From Candidatus Sulfopaludibacter sp. SbA3 (GTDB taxonomy: Bacteria > Acidobacteriota > Terriglobia > Bryobacterales > Bryobacteraceae), in assembly GCA_945890485.1 (NCBI GenBank), contig CAMDCN010000010.1, positions 62,001 to 126,000 of the forward strand: DNA of 64,000 nt. Direction: 5' to 3'. A model generated the notes under the pieces. It made no database searches. It was not told the DNA's origin and saw only the letters and a program-made list of their open reading frames with translations. This document shows, one piece after another, positions 7,812-19,694 of the stretch. Position 1 is the first letter of the stretch, and the number at the start of each line of letters is the position of its first letter. The position numbers were made by a program, and so were the translations under genes.

Positions 7812-10800
7812 ATGTCCCCTCTTGTCATTGCCCTCATCGGACTTATCCTCTGGATCGGACTTTCGGTCGGCGTCGGCTTCCTGATGGCCTTGAAAGGCTC
7901 GACGCTCTACATCTTTATTGGCCTGCTCAGCATTGTCGGCATTATTGGCGCTGGCTTGTTCGTGTGGTGGAAGAACAAGCAGGACGCAGCCAGCGGCGCG
8001 AAGCCCAGTGGCGACCCGGAGATTGACGGCCTGGTGAAGGAAGTGGAAGCCAAGTTGGCGGCGGCCAAGGCCGTGGCGGGCGCCAAGATCGGCAACCTGC
8101 CGCTGTTTTTCGTCATGGGCGAACCCGGCAGCGTGAAGACGACCTCCATGCTCCATTCGGCGCTCGAGCCGGAGCTGGTTTGCGGTCAGGTCTATCAGGA
8201 CACGAACGTGGTGCCGACGCGCCTCGCCAACGTGTTTCTGGCCAAGAACACGCTGTTCCTGGATACCGGTGGTCCGCTCATGGGCAATGCCGATCGCTGG
8301 CAGCGGCTCGTCCGCCGCATGGCGCCGGGAGCCTTGAAGAGCGTGATGGGCGGTGCGGCCCAGGCCCCGCGCGCGGTGGTGGTTTGTTTTGACGTCGAAC
8401 GCTTTCTCGCCCCTGGTGGTGGAGAGGCGATCACGGCCTCGGCGCGGAATCTGAACGCCCGCTTGGGCGATATCGCGCAGACGCTAGGCATCAATTTTCC
8501 CGTATACGTCCTGTTCACTCGCATGGACCGGATGCCGTTCTTCCATGATTTTGTCCGGAACTTCGCGAACGAAGAGGCTTTCCAGGTGTTTGGCGCGACG
8601 GCGCCGCTGGCGGCCGGCGCAACGCAGGGCATCTACGCCGAAGAGGCGACCCGCCGCATCAGCGAGCTTTTCCAGAACTTGTGCCACTCTCTGAGCGACA
8701 AGCGGCTGACCTATCTGCCCCGCGAGACCGATCCCGAGAAGCTGCCGGGCGCCTACGAGTTCGCCCGCGAGTTCCGGAAGTTGCGGGCGCCGATCGTCCA
8801 GTTCCTCGTGGATTTGTGCCGCCCCAGCCAACTGCGGACGTCGCCGTTCCTGCGTGGTTTCTACTTCTCCGGCGTGCGGCCGGTGGTGGTCGATGACAGC
8901 GGTTCGCTGCGGTCGGCCCGCGAACAGCACCAACCCGCACTCGATGCGGGCGGCAGCGCGACCAAGGTTTTCAAGCTCGGCCCGGGCGGTCTGATGGCGC
9001 AGGGAGTGCAGGGGACGCCGCAAGTCGGCGCCACGCGCAAGGTGCCGCAATGGACCTTCCTCGGACGCTTGTTCAACGACGTTCTGCTCGGTGACAAGGA
9101 CGCCCTGATGGCGTCGAGTGCTTCGACGAAAACGAGCATGGCCCAGCGAATTCTGCTGGCGACGGCAGCGGCGATCAGTTTGGTGGCGCTGACCGGCTTT
9201 ACGGTTTCCTACTTTGGCAATCGCAGCCTCGAGAACGACGCCATCGAAGCGGCCAAGGGGATGGCGAGTGTCAATGCCGCCGACCCGGCTGCTTTGCCCG
9301 AAGTCTCGGCGCTCGAAAAGTTGGAAACGCTGCGGGGCACCTTGCAGACCCTGGACGGCTACCGCGTGAACGGCGCTCCCTACAGCTTGCGTTGGGGCCT
9401 GTATTCTGGCGATGCGGCCTATCCGGAAGTAAAGAAGATCTGGTGCCAAAAGTTCAATCAGCAGCTGCTGGGGCCCACGGTCATGAATCTGCAGAACCAG
9501 ATGAAGCGGCTGCCGGCCACCCCCAATGCTGGTGACGACTATTCCGCCAATCTTTCCAATCTGCGGACTTACCTGACCGTGACGGCGTATCCCGACAAAG
9601 CCCTGCCCGAGTTGACCAGCCCGGCGCTGTTGGCTGCCTGGTCGGCCGGCAAAAATGTGGATGAACCCCGGCAGAATCTGGCCCGGAAACAGTTCGAATT
9701 CTACAGCGACTTCATGAAGACGGGCGGTTGCCCGCTGCCGTTTGATGCGGATGCCGTCAGCAACTCCCGCCGCTACTTGTCGGGCTTCTCCGGCGTGAAC
9801 AGCATCTATGCGTCGATGCTGGCCGCCGCGAACAAGGCGAACAAGCCGGTGAACTTCAATCGCGATATTAAGGACACGGCGGACTTCGTCGTGAACAATA
9901 AGGACGTACAGGGTGCTTTCACCCGGCCTGGATTTGCCTCCATGTCCGGCTTCATCAAGAACCCGAAGCCGTTCTTCGGCGGGGAGACCTGGATCCTCTG
10001 CGGCGATCCCGCGGTGAGCAAAGATACGGCGAGGACCACGTGCGACTCCCGTCAGAATTATGATCTTGCCCAGCTCGGCAAGGATCTGACCGATCTTTAT
10101 AGTGCCGACTACGTCCGTGCGTGGCAGGCGTACATGAAAAACTCGTCGGTTGTGAAGTTTAAGGACCTGGAGGATGCCGCGGCCAAGCTCGAGGCTCTTT
10201 CGAACAACACGACACCGCTGATGGCCCTTTTCTGGCTAGCCACCCAGCATACGTCGGTCGACAACGACAAGATCAAAACCGCGTTCCAGCCGATTCAAGA
10301 GGTGGTGCCGCCGCCGGCTACCCTCGTCAAGTACATCTACGAAGATAAGAACGGCACGTACATCGACTCGCTGACCAAATTACAGAAAGGCGTGGCCGAC
10401 GCTGTAGCGGCAAAGGCTGATGTGAACGTTGCTAACCAGACCATCACGATGGCCAGTGATGCGCGGATGACCGTCAAGAGTGTGGCACGGCGATTTAACC
10501 CGGACCCGAGTGCGCAGGTCGACCAGATCTCCGCCAAGCTGCTCGAAGAACCCATCACTCAGGTGGAGCGGATGTTGAAAGGCGTCGGGGCCGATGAACT
10601 CAACGCCAAGGGCGCCGGCATGTGCCGCGGCTTCAATGCTCTCGCGAACAAGTTCCCGTTCAACCCGACCTCGAAGGTGGACGCGACCATCGACGATGTG
10701 AACCGCGTTTTCCGTCCGGCCGATGGTCTGCTGCCGGCGTTCTATAAAGAGAGTCTGCAGAAGTACCTGAAGAAGGAAGGCGACGAGTACAAGCCGACCG

Positions 10801-11306
10801 GCGAGCCTGGCCCGATTCAAATGAACCCGGCGTTCGTCCGTTTCTTTGGCGAAGCGATGCGGTTCGGCGACATGATGTATCCGAATAACGCATCAGCGCC
10901 TTCGCTGAAGTACACGCTGACACCCGTCAAAACCGACGTTGTGCAAGGCTTCAATCTCTCCATCGACGGCCAGAAGGCCTCGCTCGGCGCGAGCGGCGCC
11001 GGCAAGCAGTTCACTTGGCCCGGCGCGGGAGAGGCTAAGATTGGCGTGAAGGTGAGTGGCGGGACGGAGTTCTCCGCAGCGGAAGAGCGCGGTCTCTGGG
11101 CGGTGTTCCACTTCTTTGCCAATGCCGACAATCAGACCCCGTCCGGCACCAATTATGTGATCGAATGGTTCCTCCGTTCGGGCCGGAACAACGAAACGAT
11201 GAAAATTGAGGGTAAGGAAGTCCGCTATAAGTTCCAAGTGGACGTCCCGATCTTCTCGAAACAATTCTTTAACCAACTTCGCTGCGTGTCCAATCCGGCG
11301 AAATAG
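7812..11306 (+). CDS. tssM: Type VI secretion inner-membrane protein TssM (IcmF family)
   Basis: 1164 residues, normal for TssM. Two N-terminal membrane helices (about 4-25 and 31-53) precede a cytoplasmic NTPase-like domain, and a third helix lies near residues 444-468. The rest is a long periplasmic region ending with a domain like the C-terminal TssM domain (FHFFANADNQ, YVIEWFLRSG). The P-loop position reads GEPGSVKT at 103-110: the glycine expected before the lysine is valine (codon at 8133-8135), so ATP binding may be lost or weak. TssM spans the envelope and binds TssJ and TssL. No tssJ is visible here. GGAG lies 8 bases before the ATG. Confidence 0.9.
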   Translation: MSPLVIALIGLILWIGLSVGVGFLMALKGSTLYIFIGLLSIVGIIGAGLFVWWKNKQDAASGAKPSGDPEIDGLVKEVEAKLAAAKAVAGAKIGNLPLFFVMGEPGSVKTTSMLHSALEPELVCGQVYQDTNVVPTRLANVFLAKNTLFLDTGGPLMGNADRWQRLVRRMAPGALKSVMGGAAQAPRAVVVCFDVERFLAPGGGEAITASARNLNARLGDIAQTLGINFPVYVLFTRMDRMPFFHDFVRNFANEEAFQVFGATAPLAAGATQGIYAEEATRRISELFQNLCHSLSDKRLTYLPRETDPEKLPGAYEFAREFRKLRAPIVQFLVDLCRPSQLRTSPFLRGFYFSGVRPVVVDDSGSLRSAREQHQPALDAGGSATKVFKLGPGGLMAQGVQGTPQVGATRKVPQWTFLGRLFNDVLLGDKDALMASSASTKTSMAQRILLATAAAISLVALTGFTVSYFGNRSLENDAIEAAKGMASVNAADPAALPEVSALEKLETLRGTLQTLDGYRVNGAPYSLRWGLYSGDAAYPEVKKIWCQKFNQQLLGPTVMNLQNQMKRLPATPNAGDDYSANLSNLRTYLTVTAYPDKALPELTSPALLAAWSAGKNVDEPRQNLARKQFEFYSDFMKTGGCPLPFDADAVSNSRRYLSGFSGVNSIYASMLAAANKANKPVNFNRDIKDTADFVVNNKDVQGAFTRPGFASMSGFIKNPKPFFGGETWILCGDPAVSKDTARTTCDSRQNYDLAQLGKDLTDLYSADYVRAWQAYMKNSSVVKFKDLEDAAAKLEALSNNTTPLMALFWLATQHTSVDNDKIKTAFQPIQEVVPPPATLVKYIYEDKNGTYIDSLTKLQKGVADAVAAKADVNVANQTITMASDARMTVKSVARRFNPDPSAQVDQISAKLLEEPITQVERMLKGVGADELNAKGAGMCRGFNALANKFPFNPTSKVDATIDDVNRVFRPADGLLPAFYKESLQKYLKKEGDEYKPTGEPGPIQMNPAFVRFFGEAMRFGDMMYPNNASAPSLKYTLTPVKTDVVQGFNLSIDGQKASLGASGAGKQFTWPGAGEAKIGVKVSGGTEFSAAEERGLWAVFHFFANADNQTPSGTNYVIEWFLRSGRNNETMKIEGKEVRYKFQVDVPIFSKQFFNQLRCVSNPAK

Positions 11307-11334
11307 TACCATGAGGAGGTAGTACTCCAATCCA

Positions 11335-12480
11335 ATGCAACTTCCCTCCCGCATCGGCAAGTACGAGCTTCAGGAGTTCCTCGGCGGTGGCATGTCCCAT
11401 GTGTACCGCGCACAGGATACTGTCCTGGGTAGAACCGTGGCGGTCAAGATACTGACCGAGCAGGGCTGTGCGGACGCGGAAGCGAAGGCTCGCTTTCTGC
11501 AAGAGGCGCGCTTGGCCTCTGGAATCGCGCACGAAAACATTATCAGCGTGCACGACTTCGGAGAGGAGCAGGGGAAGCCTTTCATTGTCATGGAGTTTTT
11601 GCGGGGCGAAAGCTTGCGCGAATCGCTTCGCAGCGGACGCGCGGGAGATGCGCGCAATCGGCTGATGCTGGCCGTGCAGATCGCCAAGGCCATCGACTAC
11701 ATCCATCTCAAGAAGATCATTCACCGCGACATCAAACCGGAAAACCTCCAGGTGGATCAATCCGGCCGCATCAAGTTGATGGACTTCGGCATCGCCAAGT
11801 CGGAGGGCATGCAGTTGACGCGTGCCGGCTTCACGCTGGGCACGCCTTACTACATGGCCCCGGAACAAGTTCTGGGCCAGCAGGTGACGTCGGCTGTCGA
11901 CGTATACGCCTTCGGCATCCTGCTGTTTGAGATGCTCACTGGGATCAAACCCATCAACGGCGAGACGATTGAGAAGATTTTCAATCAGATTCTCTACGAG
12001 CCGTTGAACATGGATCCGCTTCGGCAAGCTGGTCTGGGCGAGCCGATTGTCCAAATCATCGGTCGCTGTACCGCGAAGAGCCCACAGGACCGGTACTCGA
12101 AGCTTTGGGACGTGGCGGTGGACATTGAACGCTTCCTCGGTTTGAATCCGAGCGCACAGCGCCCCTCCACCGGGACCATGTCGATGCCGGCCGCGCCCAG
12201 CATGGCGCCAGTGCCGACCCTGTCGCAACCGTCGTCATCGATGTCGAGTCCGCGGCCCACGCAGCAGTCGGCACCGTATCAGCCGTCGTCTTCCTACACC
12301 GCCCCCGCCCCGGTCCCGGCCCCCCGGCCCTCGGCGCCAACTGTCGATGAGAGTCTACCCGCTTTTGTTCGCGCCTTGCCTGGTCCGCTGCAGAGTCAGG
12401 CGGGCTTAATGATTCTGGTTGCCCTGGGCGTGCTGCTCGTCATGGTTGTGCTTTATTTCGCAATCTCGCTGGTTGCGTAA
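11335..12480 (+). CDS. Tail-anchored Ser/Thr protein kinase
   Basis: 381 residues. The kinase domain covers about residues 8-275: glycine loop GGGMSHVYRAQD, catalytic lysine in VAVKIL, HRDIKPEN with H130 and D132, DFGIAK and MAPEQ. All key residues are present. A Pro/Ser-rich linker (about 280-335) leads to VDESLPAF (337-344) and a single C-terminal membrane helix (about 358-381), so the kinase faces the cytoplasm. It is adjacent to tssM (28 bp) and begins almost identically to the next kinase. By analogy with PpkA-type control of type VI secretion it may phosphorylate a component of the locus; this is inference. A strong GAGGAGGT lies upstream, inside a three-codon ORF at 11311. Confidence 0.88.
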   Translation: MQLPSRIGKYELQEFLGGGMSHVYRAQDTVLGRTVAVKILTEQGCADAEAKARFLQEARLASGIAHENIISVHDFGEEQGKPFIVMEFLRGESLRESLRSGRAGDARNRLMLAVQIAKAIDYIHLKKIIHRDIKPENLQVDQSGRIKLMDFGIAKSEGMQLTRAGFTLGTPYYMAPEQVLGQQVTSAVDVYAFGILLFEMLTGIKPINGETIEKIFNQILYEPLNMDPLRQAGLGEPIVQIIGRCTAKSPQDRYSKLWDVAVDIERFLGLNPSAQRPSTGTMSMPAAPSMAPVPTLSQPSSSMSSPRPTQQSAPYQPSSSYTAPAPVPAPRPSAPTVDESLPAFVRALPGPLQSQAGLMILVALGVLLVMVVLYFAISLVA

Positions 12481-12489
12481 ACTATCTGT

Positions 12490-15521
<3,032 letters not shown>

Positions 15522-15522
15522 C

Positions 15523-16260
15523 GTGGTCATCTCGCTCTTCATTACCTGCTACAACGATGCGCTGTTCCCGCAAACGGGGAAGGCGGTGGTCGAGGTGCTG
15601 GAACGCCTCGGCCACACGGTGGAGTTTCGCGCCGCGCAAACCTGCTGCGGGCAGATGCACTACAACACCGGTTACCGGCACGACTCCTACGATCTGCTCC
15701 GCCAGTTTCTCAAGGTGTTTGCCGACGCCGAGGTGATCGTGTGCCCGTCCTCGTCTTGCGTGGCGATGATGCGCGACCATTATCCGAAGATGGCGGAGCA
15801 GCTTAACGACCCGCAGTTGAAGGCACAGGTGGAAGCCATTCTGCCGCGCGTGTTTGAGTTTTCGGAGTTGCTCGTCGACAAACTGGGCGTGAAGGATGTG
15901 GGCGCGTTCTATCCGCATACGGTGACGCTGCATTCCTCCTGCCACGCTCTGCGGTCGCTTCATATCGGCACGAAACCGGCCGAACTGTTGAAGCAGGTGA
16001 AGGGTCTGACGCTGCTCGAACTCCCGGACGCCGACCAGTGCTGCGGCTTCGGCGGCACGTTCGCCGTGAAGAATCCGGACGTCTCCGCGGCCATGCTTTC
16101 GGATAAGCTGCAGTGTGTTCTCGGCACCAAGGCCGAAGCGTGTACGGGTGCGGACAACTCCTGCCTGATGCATATCGGCGGCGCGCTGAGCCGGCAGCGC
16201 ACCGGCGTCCGCACCATCCATTTGGCTGAGATTCTGGCCTCGACGGAGAAGAGCTCATGA
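15523..16260 (+). CDS. lutA: L-lactate utilisation iron-sulfur protein LutA (YkgE)
   Basis: 245 residues from a GTG start immediately after the argG stop (VVISLFITCYNDALFP). It has two CCG-type cysteine-rich (DUF224) modules: TCCGQMHYNTGY near residue 44 with CPSSSCVAM, and HSSCHALRSL followed by DQCCGFGGTFAVKNPDVS. Such modules bind iron-sulfur clusters in LutA, GlpC and heterodisulfide reductases. With LutB and LutC it oxidises L-lactate to pyruvate. Its TGA overlaps the ATG of lutB in ATGA, so the genes are translationally coupled. Confidence 0.9.
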   Translation: MVISLFITCYNDALFPQTGKAVVEVLERLGHTVEFRAAQTCCGQMHYNTGYRHDSYDLLRQFLKVFADAEVIVCPSSSCVAMMRDHYPKMAEQLNDPQLKAQVEAILPRVFEFSELLVDKLGVKDVGAFYPHTVTLHSSCHALRSLHIGTKPAELLKQVKGLTLLELPDADQCCGFGGTFAVKNPDVSAAMLSDKLQCVLGTKAEACTGADNSCLMHIGGALSRQRTGVRTIHLAEILASTEKSS

Positions 16261-17669
16261 GCGTCCGCGTCGGCGAAGCCGCCAGCGCCCCGCCGTTTCC
16301 CGAAGCCGCCAAGAAGATGGTGGCCAACTCGCAGTTGCGCCGCAATGTGCGCCACGCGACGGATGTGATCCGCACGAAACGCGGCCGCGTCGTCGGCGAG
16401 AAAGAAGATTGGGAAGAGCTGCGCAACGCGGGCAAAGCGATTAAGGACCACACGCTCGCGAACCTCGATCGCTACTTGGTCCAGTTTGAAGAGGCCTGTA
16501 CCAAAGCCGGTGGCAAGGTTCATTGGGCTCGCGACGCCGACGAAGCCAACCGCATCATCGTTGACCTGGTGAAGCAGTACAACTCGGACGAGGTGATCAA
16601 GGTCAAGACCATGACCTCGGACGAGACGCGGCTGAACGTCGCGCTCGAAGCCGCCGGCATCACCCCGTTTGAAACGGATCTTGCCGACCTCATCGTCCAA
16701 CTCGGCGAAGACAAGCCGTCGCACATCGTCGTCCCCGCGCTGCACCGCAACCGCATGGAGATCCGCGAAATCTTCATGAAGAAGATGGGTCTTGATTCGC
16801 TTGGGTACCTGCCCGAAGACCTCACCGCCGCAGCTCGCAAGTACCTGCGGGAACGGTTCCTGCGCGTGAAGGTGGGCATCAGCGGCGCGAATTATCTGAT
16901 TGCCGAAACCGGCTCTGTCGTCGTCGTCGAGTCGGAAGGCAACGGCCGGATGTGCCTCTCGCTGCCGGAGGTGCTCATCAGCATCGTCGGCGTGGAGAAG
17001 GTGATTCCACGTTTTGAAGACCTTGAGGTCTTCCTGCAACTGTTGCCCCGCTCCGCCACCGGCGAGCGCATGAATCCGTACAACTCGATTTGGACCGGCG
17101 TCACCCCCGGCGACGGGCCGCAAGCGTTCCATATCGTGTTGCTCGACAATGGCCGCACCGAAGTGCTCGCCGATCCCGAGTCCCGCGAAACGCTCGATTG
17201 CATCCGCTGCGGAGCTTGCCTCAACGCCTGCCCCGTCTATCGACAGACCGGGGGCCATGCTTATGGCTCCGTCTACGGCGGCCCGATCGGCGCGATTCTG
17301 ACGCCGCAACTGCAATCGATGGAGCACTCGCAAACGTTGCCCTACGCTTCGTCGTTGTGCGGCGCTTGCTATGAAGTTTGCCCGGTGAAAATCAATATCC
17401 CGGAGATTCTGATTCACCTGCGCACGAAGGTGGTTGACAGCGGCCACGCGCCGCTCGCCGAGCGCCTGGCGATGAAGGGCGCGGCGTTCGCCATGTCGAA
17501 AGCCAGCCGCCTTAGCCTCGCGCATGCGTTTGCGCGCCTGGGCCAGTGGCCCTTCAATGACGACGGCAAACTCGACAACTTGCCCGGTCTGCTAGCCGGC
17601 TGGACGGAAACCCGCGACCTGGACGCAATCCCCTCGGAATCATTCCGCGAATGGTGGTCCAAGCGATGA
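16257..17669 (+). CDS. lutB: L-lactate utilisation protein LutB (YkgF), ferredoxin-like
   Basis: 470 residues, normal for LutB. The N-terminal LUD domain (about 70-300) is followed by two [4Fe-4S] sites, CIRCGACLNACPVY near residue 315 and CGACYEVCPVKINIPEIL near 365. The LutB-type C-terminal region ends in GWTETRDLDAIPSESFREWW. It is the electron-transfer subunit of the lactate dehydrogenase complex with LutA and LutC. It overlaps lutA and lutC by four bases on both sides. Confidence 0.92.
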   Translation: MSVRVGEAASAPPFPEAAKKMVANSQLRRNVRHATDVIRTKRGRVVGEKEDWEELRNAGKAIKDHTLANLDRYLVQFEEACTKAGGKVHWARDADEANRIIVDLVKQYNSDEVIKVKTMTSDETRLNVALEAAGITPFETDLADLIVQLGEDKPSHIVVPALHRNRMEIREIFMKKMGLDSLGYLPEDLTAAARKYLRERFLRVKVGISGANYLIAETGSVVVVESEGNGRMCLSLPEVLISIVGVEKVIPRFEDLEVFLQLLPRSATGERMNPYNSIWTGVTPGDGPQAFHIVLLDNGRTEVLADPESRETLDCIRCGACLNACPVYRQTGGHAYGSVYGGPIGAILTPQLQSMEHSQTLPYASSLCGACYEVCPVKINIPEILIHLRTKVVDSGHAPLAERLAMKGAAFAMSKASRLSLAHAFARLGQWPFNDDGKLDNLPGLLAGWTETRDLDAIPSESFREWWSKR

Positions 17670-18283
17670 CGGCCCGCGAGGAAGTTCTCGCCCGAATCCG
17701 CAAGAATCAGGGCGGTCCGGCGGATCAGTCGATTCCGCGCGAGTATGCTGATTCCTCATCGCTCTCCCGCGCTGAGGTTGTCGAGCAGTTCGCCGATCGC
17801 CTGCGGGACTATAACGCGTCCGTCCATCATGTCGCGGTGTCCGCGATCGCGGACACGGTCTCCAGTATCCTGCGGGAGCGCCAGAAGTCCGGTTTGCTTG
17901 TTCCGGCCGGGCTGCCCTCCGCCTGGCTCCCGTCCGGGTTCACGTTCCGGGTCGACGAGGGCCTTTCCTATGCCGAACTCGATGCGAGCGAAGGCGTACT
18001 GACGGCCTGCGATGTCGCCATCGCGCTGACGGGCACCATCGTCATCGCGCACTCCGCGGCGCAAGGCCGCCGCGCACTGTCGCTAGTGCCGGACTACCAT
18101 CTCTGCGTCGTTCATCTTGATCAACTGGTGGCGACGGTTCCCGAAGGCATGCGCCGCATGGCCAGCCTGCTTCCCGCGCCGCTGACCACCATCTCCGGCC
18201 CTTCGGCCACGTCCGATATTGAGATGATCCGCATCAAGGGTGTCCACGGCCCGCGAACGCTTGAAGTGATTCTGGCAGAATGA
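17666..18283 (+). CDS. lutC: L-lactate utilisation protein LutC (YkgG)
   Basis: 205 residues from the ATG at 17666, which overlaps the lutB stop as ATGA. An in-frame ATG at 17651 would lie deeper inside lutB and is less likely. This is the single LUD domain (DUF162): ASEGVLTACDVAIALTGTIVI and HIDQLVATVPE-like stretches, ending in KGVHGPRTLEVILAE, the family's usual ending. It completes lutABC. Its stop overlaps the start of the next gene. Confidence 0.9.
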   Translation: MTAREEVLARIRKNQGGPADQSIPREYADSSSLSRAEVVEQFADRLRDYNASVHHVAVSAIADTVSSILRERQKSGLLVPAGLPSAWLPSGFTFRVDEGLSYAELDASEGVLTACDVAIALTGTIVIAHSAAQGRRALSLVPDYHLCVVHLDQLVATVPEGMRRMASLLPAPLTTISGPSATSDIEMIRIKGVHGPRTLEVILAE

Positions 18284-18921
18284 CTCCCGGCCCCAGCACC
18301 GAGCTCCGGTACTCCAGCCGGTGGGCGAAGTGGTGGTTGGCGCTGCTGTGTGTGTTCGTTCTGTCACCCTTTTTCGCGGCGCCGTTTCTCGGTGACGAAG
18401 AAGGTGTCCGGATCGCGATCCCCATCTGCGTCCCGGCGACGTACCTGCTGCTTCAGTTGGCTTTCAACAAACGCCACGTGATCGTGAGTGCGAACGGCGT
18501 CCGCCTGCGGAACCGCCCGTTCCCCGGGGTTACCGGGATGTCTGTGCGGCGCGAGGACATTTCGCACTGCTACGTTCGCGAGGTCGTCGAGTATAACGAC
18601 GGGCAGGAGGTCGACCGGCACTATCTGGCGGGCGTGGAGACGAAGAAATCAGGAATCCAGGACATCACCGGCCCGCTGCCGTCGGTCGTCACCGCACGGG
18701 CGGCCGCCTACGAGATCTGCGGCGTGCTGAATACTCATGCCACCGCCGCGAAACTGGATGTCCGGCCGACGCTGCAGACCGCTAGTCCCACCGCCGGTTG
18801 GCGTATGGCCGTACTGCTCTGGATGTTTCTTTTCCTGGGCGCGATCGCTGTGGGCGCCTATTGGGAGTTGTCGCGCAACCATCGCAGCGTGGATCCCAGA
18901 ACCGGCGTCAGGCCCTTGTAG
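18280..18921 (+). CDS. Hypothetical membrane protein with possible PH-like domain
   Basis: 213 residues, family not identified. Two hydrophobic helices near the N-terminus (about 17-35 and 45-62) are followed by a soluble section (VIVSANGVRLRNRPFPG ... VRREDISHCYVREV) that reads like the beta-rich bacterial PH domain found in small membrane proteins. One C-terminal helix lies near 170-192. The ATG overlaps the lutC stop (ATGA), so it is co-transcribed with lutABC. Its last 64 bp overlap the convergent DUF3445 gene. Confidence 0.6.
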   Translation: MTPGPSTELRYSSRWAKWWLALLCVFVLSPFFAAPFLGDEEGVRIAIPICVPATYLLLQLAFNKRHVIVSANGVRLRNRPFPGVTGMSVRREDISHCYVREVVEYNDGQEVDRHYLAGVETKKSGIQDITGPLPSVVTARAAAYEICGVLNTHATAAKLDVRPTLQTASPTAGWRMAVLLWMFLFLGAIAVGAYWELSRNHRSVDPRTGVRPL

Positions 18922-19655
18922 TCGGCCATTCCGGGCGGGATCGTCTCGAGAACCCCCTGGAGCAACGCCTTATGCTCCGTCGCCAAGGTCGCCAGCGCCT
19001 GCTGATACGTATGGATCGTGAAGAGAACGCACGCCGACTCCGGCAGCGCGGTCAACGTCTGGCGTTCCACCCGGAGGAAGCAGCGCTCTCCGGCGTTCTC
19101 GGGCGTCACATCGCAAATTACGAAACGAAGCCAATCATTCCACCGGGAACTCAAGTCCAGCCGGTTCGTCGGCTTCATGCTCCAGTTCAAGCGGCCTACT
19201 GGCCGCCCCGGCTTGAGCCGTTCGAGCAGGCTCCGCGTGGGGGCGCCTAACTTCTCCGCATAGCCCGGCACCGGGGTATGGATATCGAGAAGGGGGCGTC
19301 CCATTTTCTCGTCGAGGCACCAGCCGTTGGCGAAGCATAAATGGCCGGCAATGAGTTCCTGGTCGCCACCGGCCCGTAAGATTAAAAAATCTTCAGAATA
19401 TGCGGCCCCGATTTCGGCGAATGTTTGTCCTGGCAGGCCGAGCACATCAGAAACCTCTCTTTGCGCCCCTTCTGATCCCGGAAGCGCTTGTTGATAGTAT
19501 TCGGGCATCTCTGCTAACAGCTTTTGTTTCTCTCGCAATTCCTCCGCCGTGGCCTCGTTTCGCTCAAGAATCGATTGTCCGGCGCTGAGCGGCGTAACGC
19601 CCAGGCGCAGTTCGAATCGGGGTGTCGAAAAAGGAAAGTATTGCAAAGGGATCAT
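18858..19655 (-). CDS. DUF3445 protein, probable haem-dependent oxidative N-demethylase
   Basis: 265 residues. The sequence fits DUF3445 (haem-dependent oxidative N-demethylase): the N-terminal FSTPRFELRLGVTPL, the DFLILRAGG and HLCFANGWCLDEKMGRPLLDIHTPVPGY segment, the RLNWSMKPTNRLDL stretch, and LRVERQTLTALPESACVLFTIHTY. Members oxidise methylated amines such as dimethylamine using haem; the substrate here is unknown. It diverges from the B12/radical-SAM gene with only 39 bp between starts. Its 3' end overlaps the convergent membrane protein gene by 64 bp. Confidence 0.75.
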   Translation of the reverse strand: MIPLQYFPFSTPRFELRLGVTPLSAGQSILERNEATAEELREKQKLLAEMPEYYQQALPGSEGAQREVSDVLGLPGQTFAEIGAAYSEDFLILRAGGDQELIAGHLCFANGWCLDEKMGRPLLDIHTPVPGYAEKLGAPTRSLLERLKPGRPVGRLNWSMKPTNRLDLSSRWNDWLRFVICDVTPENAGERCFLRVERQTLTALPESACVLFTIHTYQQALATLATEHKALLQGVLETIPPGMADYKGLTPVLGSTLRWLRDNSQ

Positions 19656-19694
19656 TGCGGATCTCTTTTAGATGGTAGACTGAGCATTTCCCTT

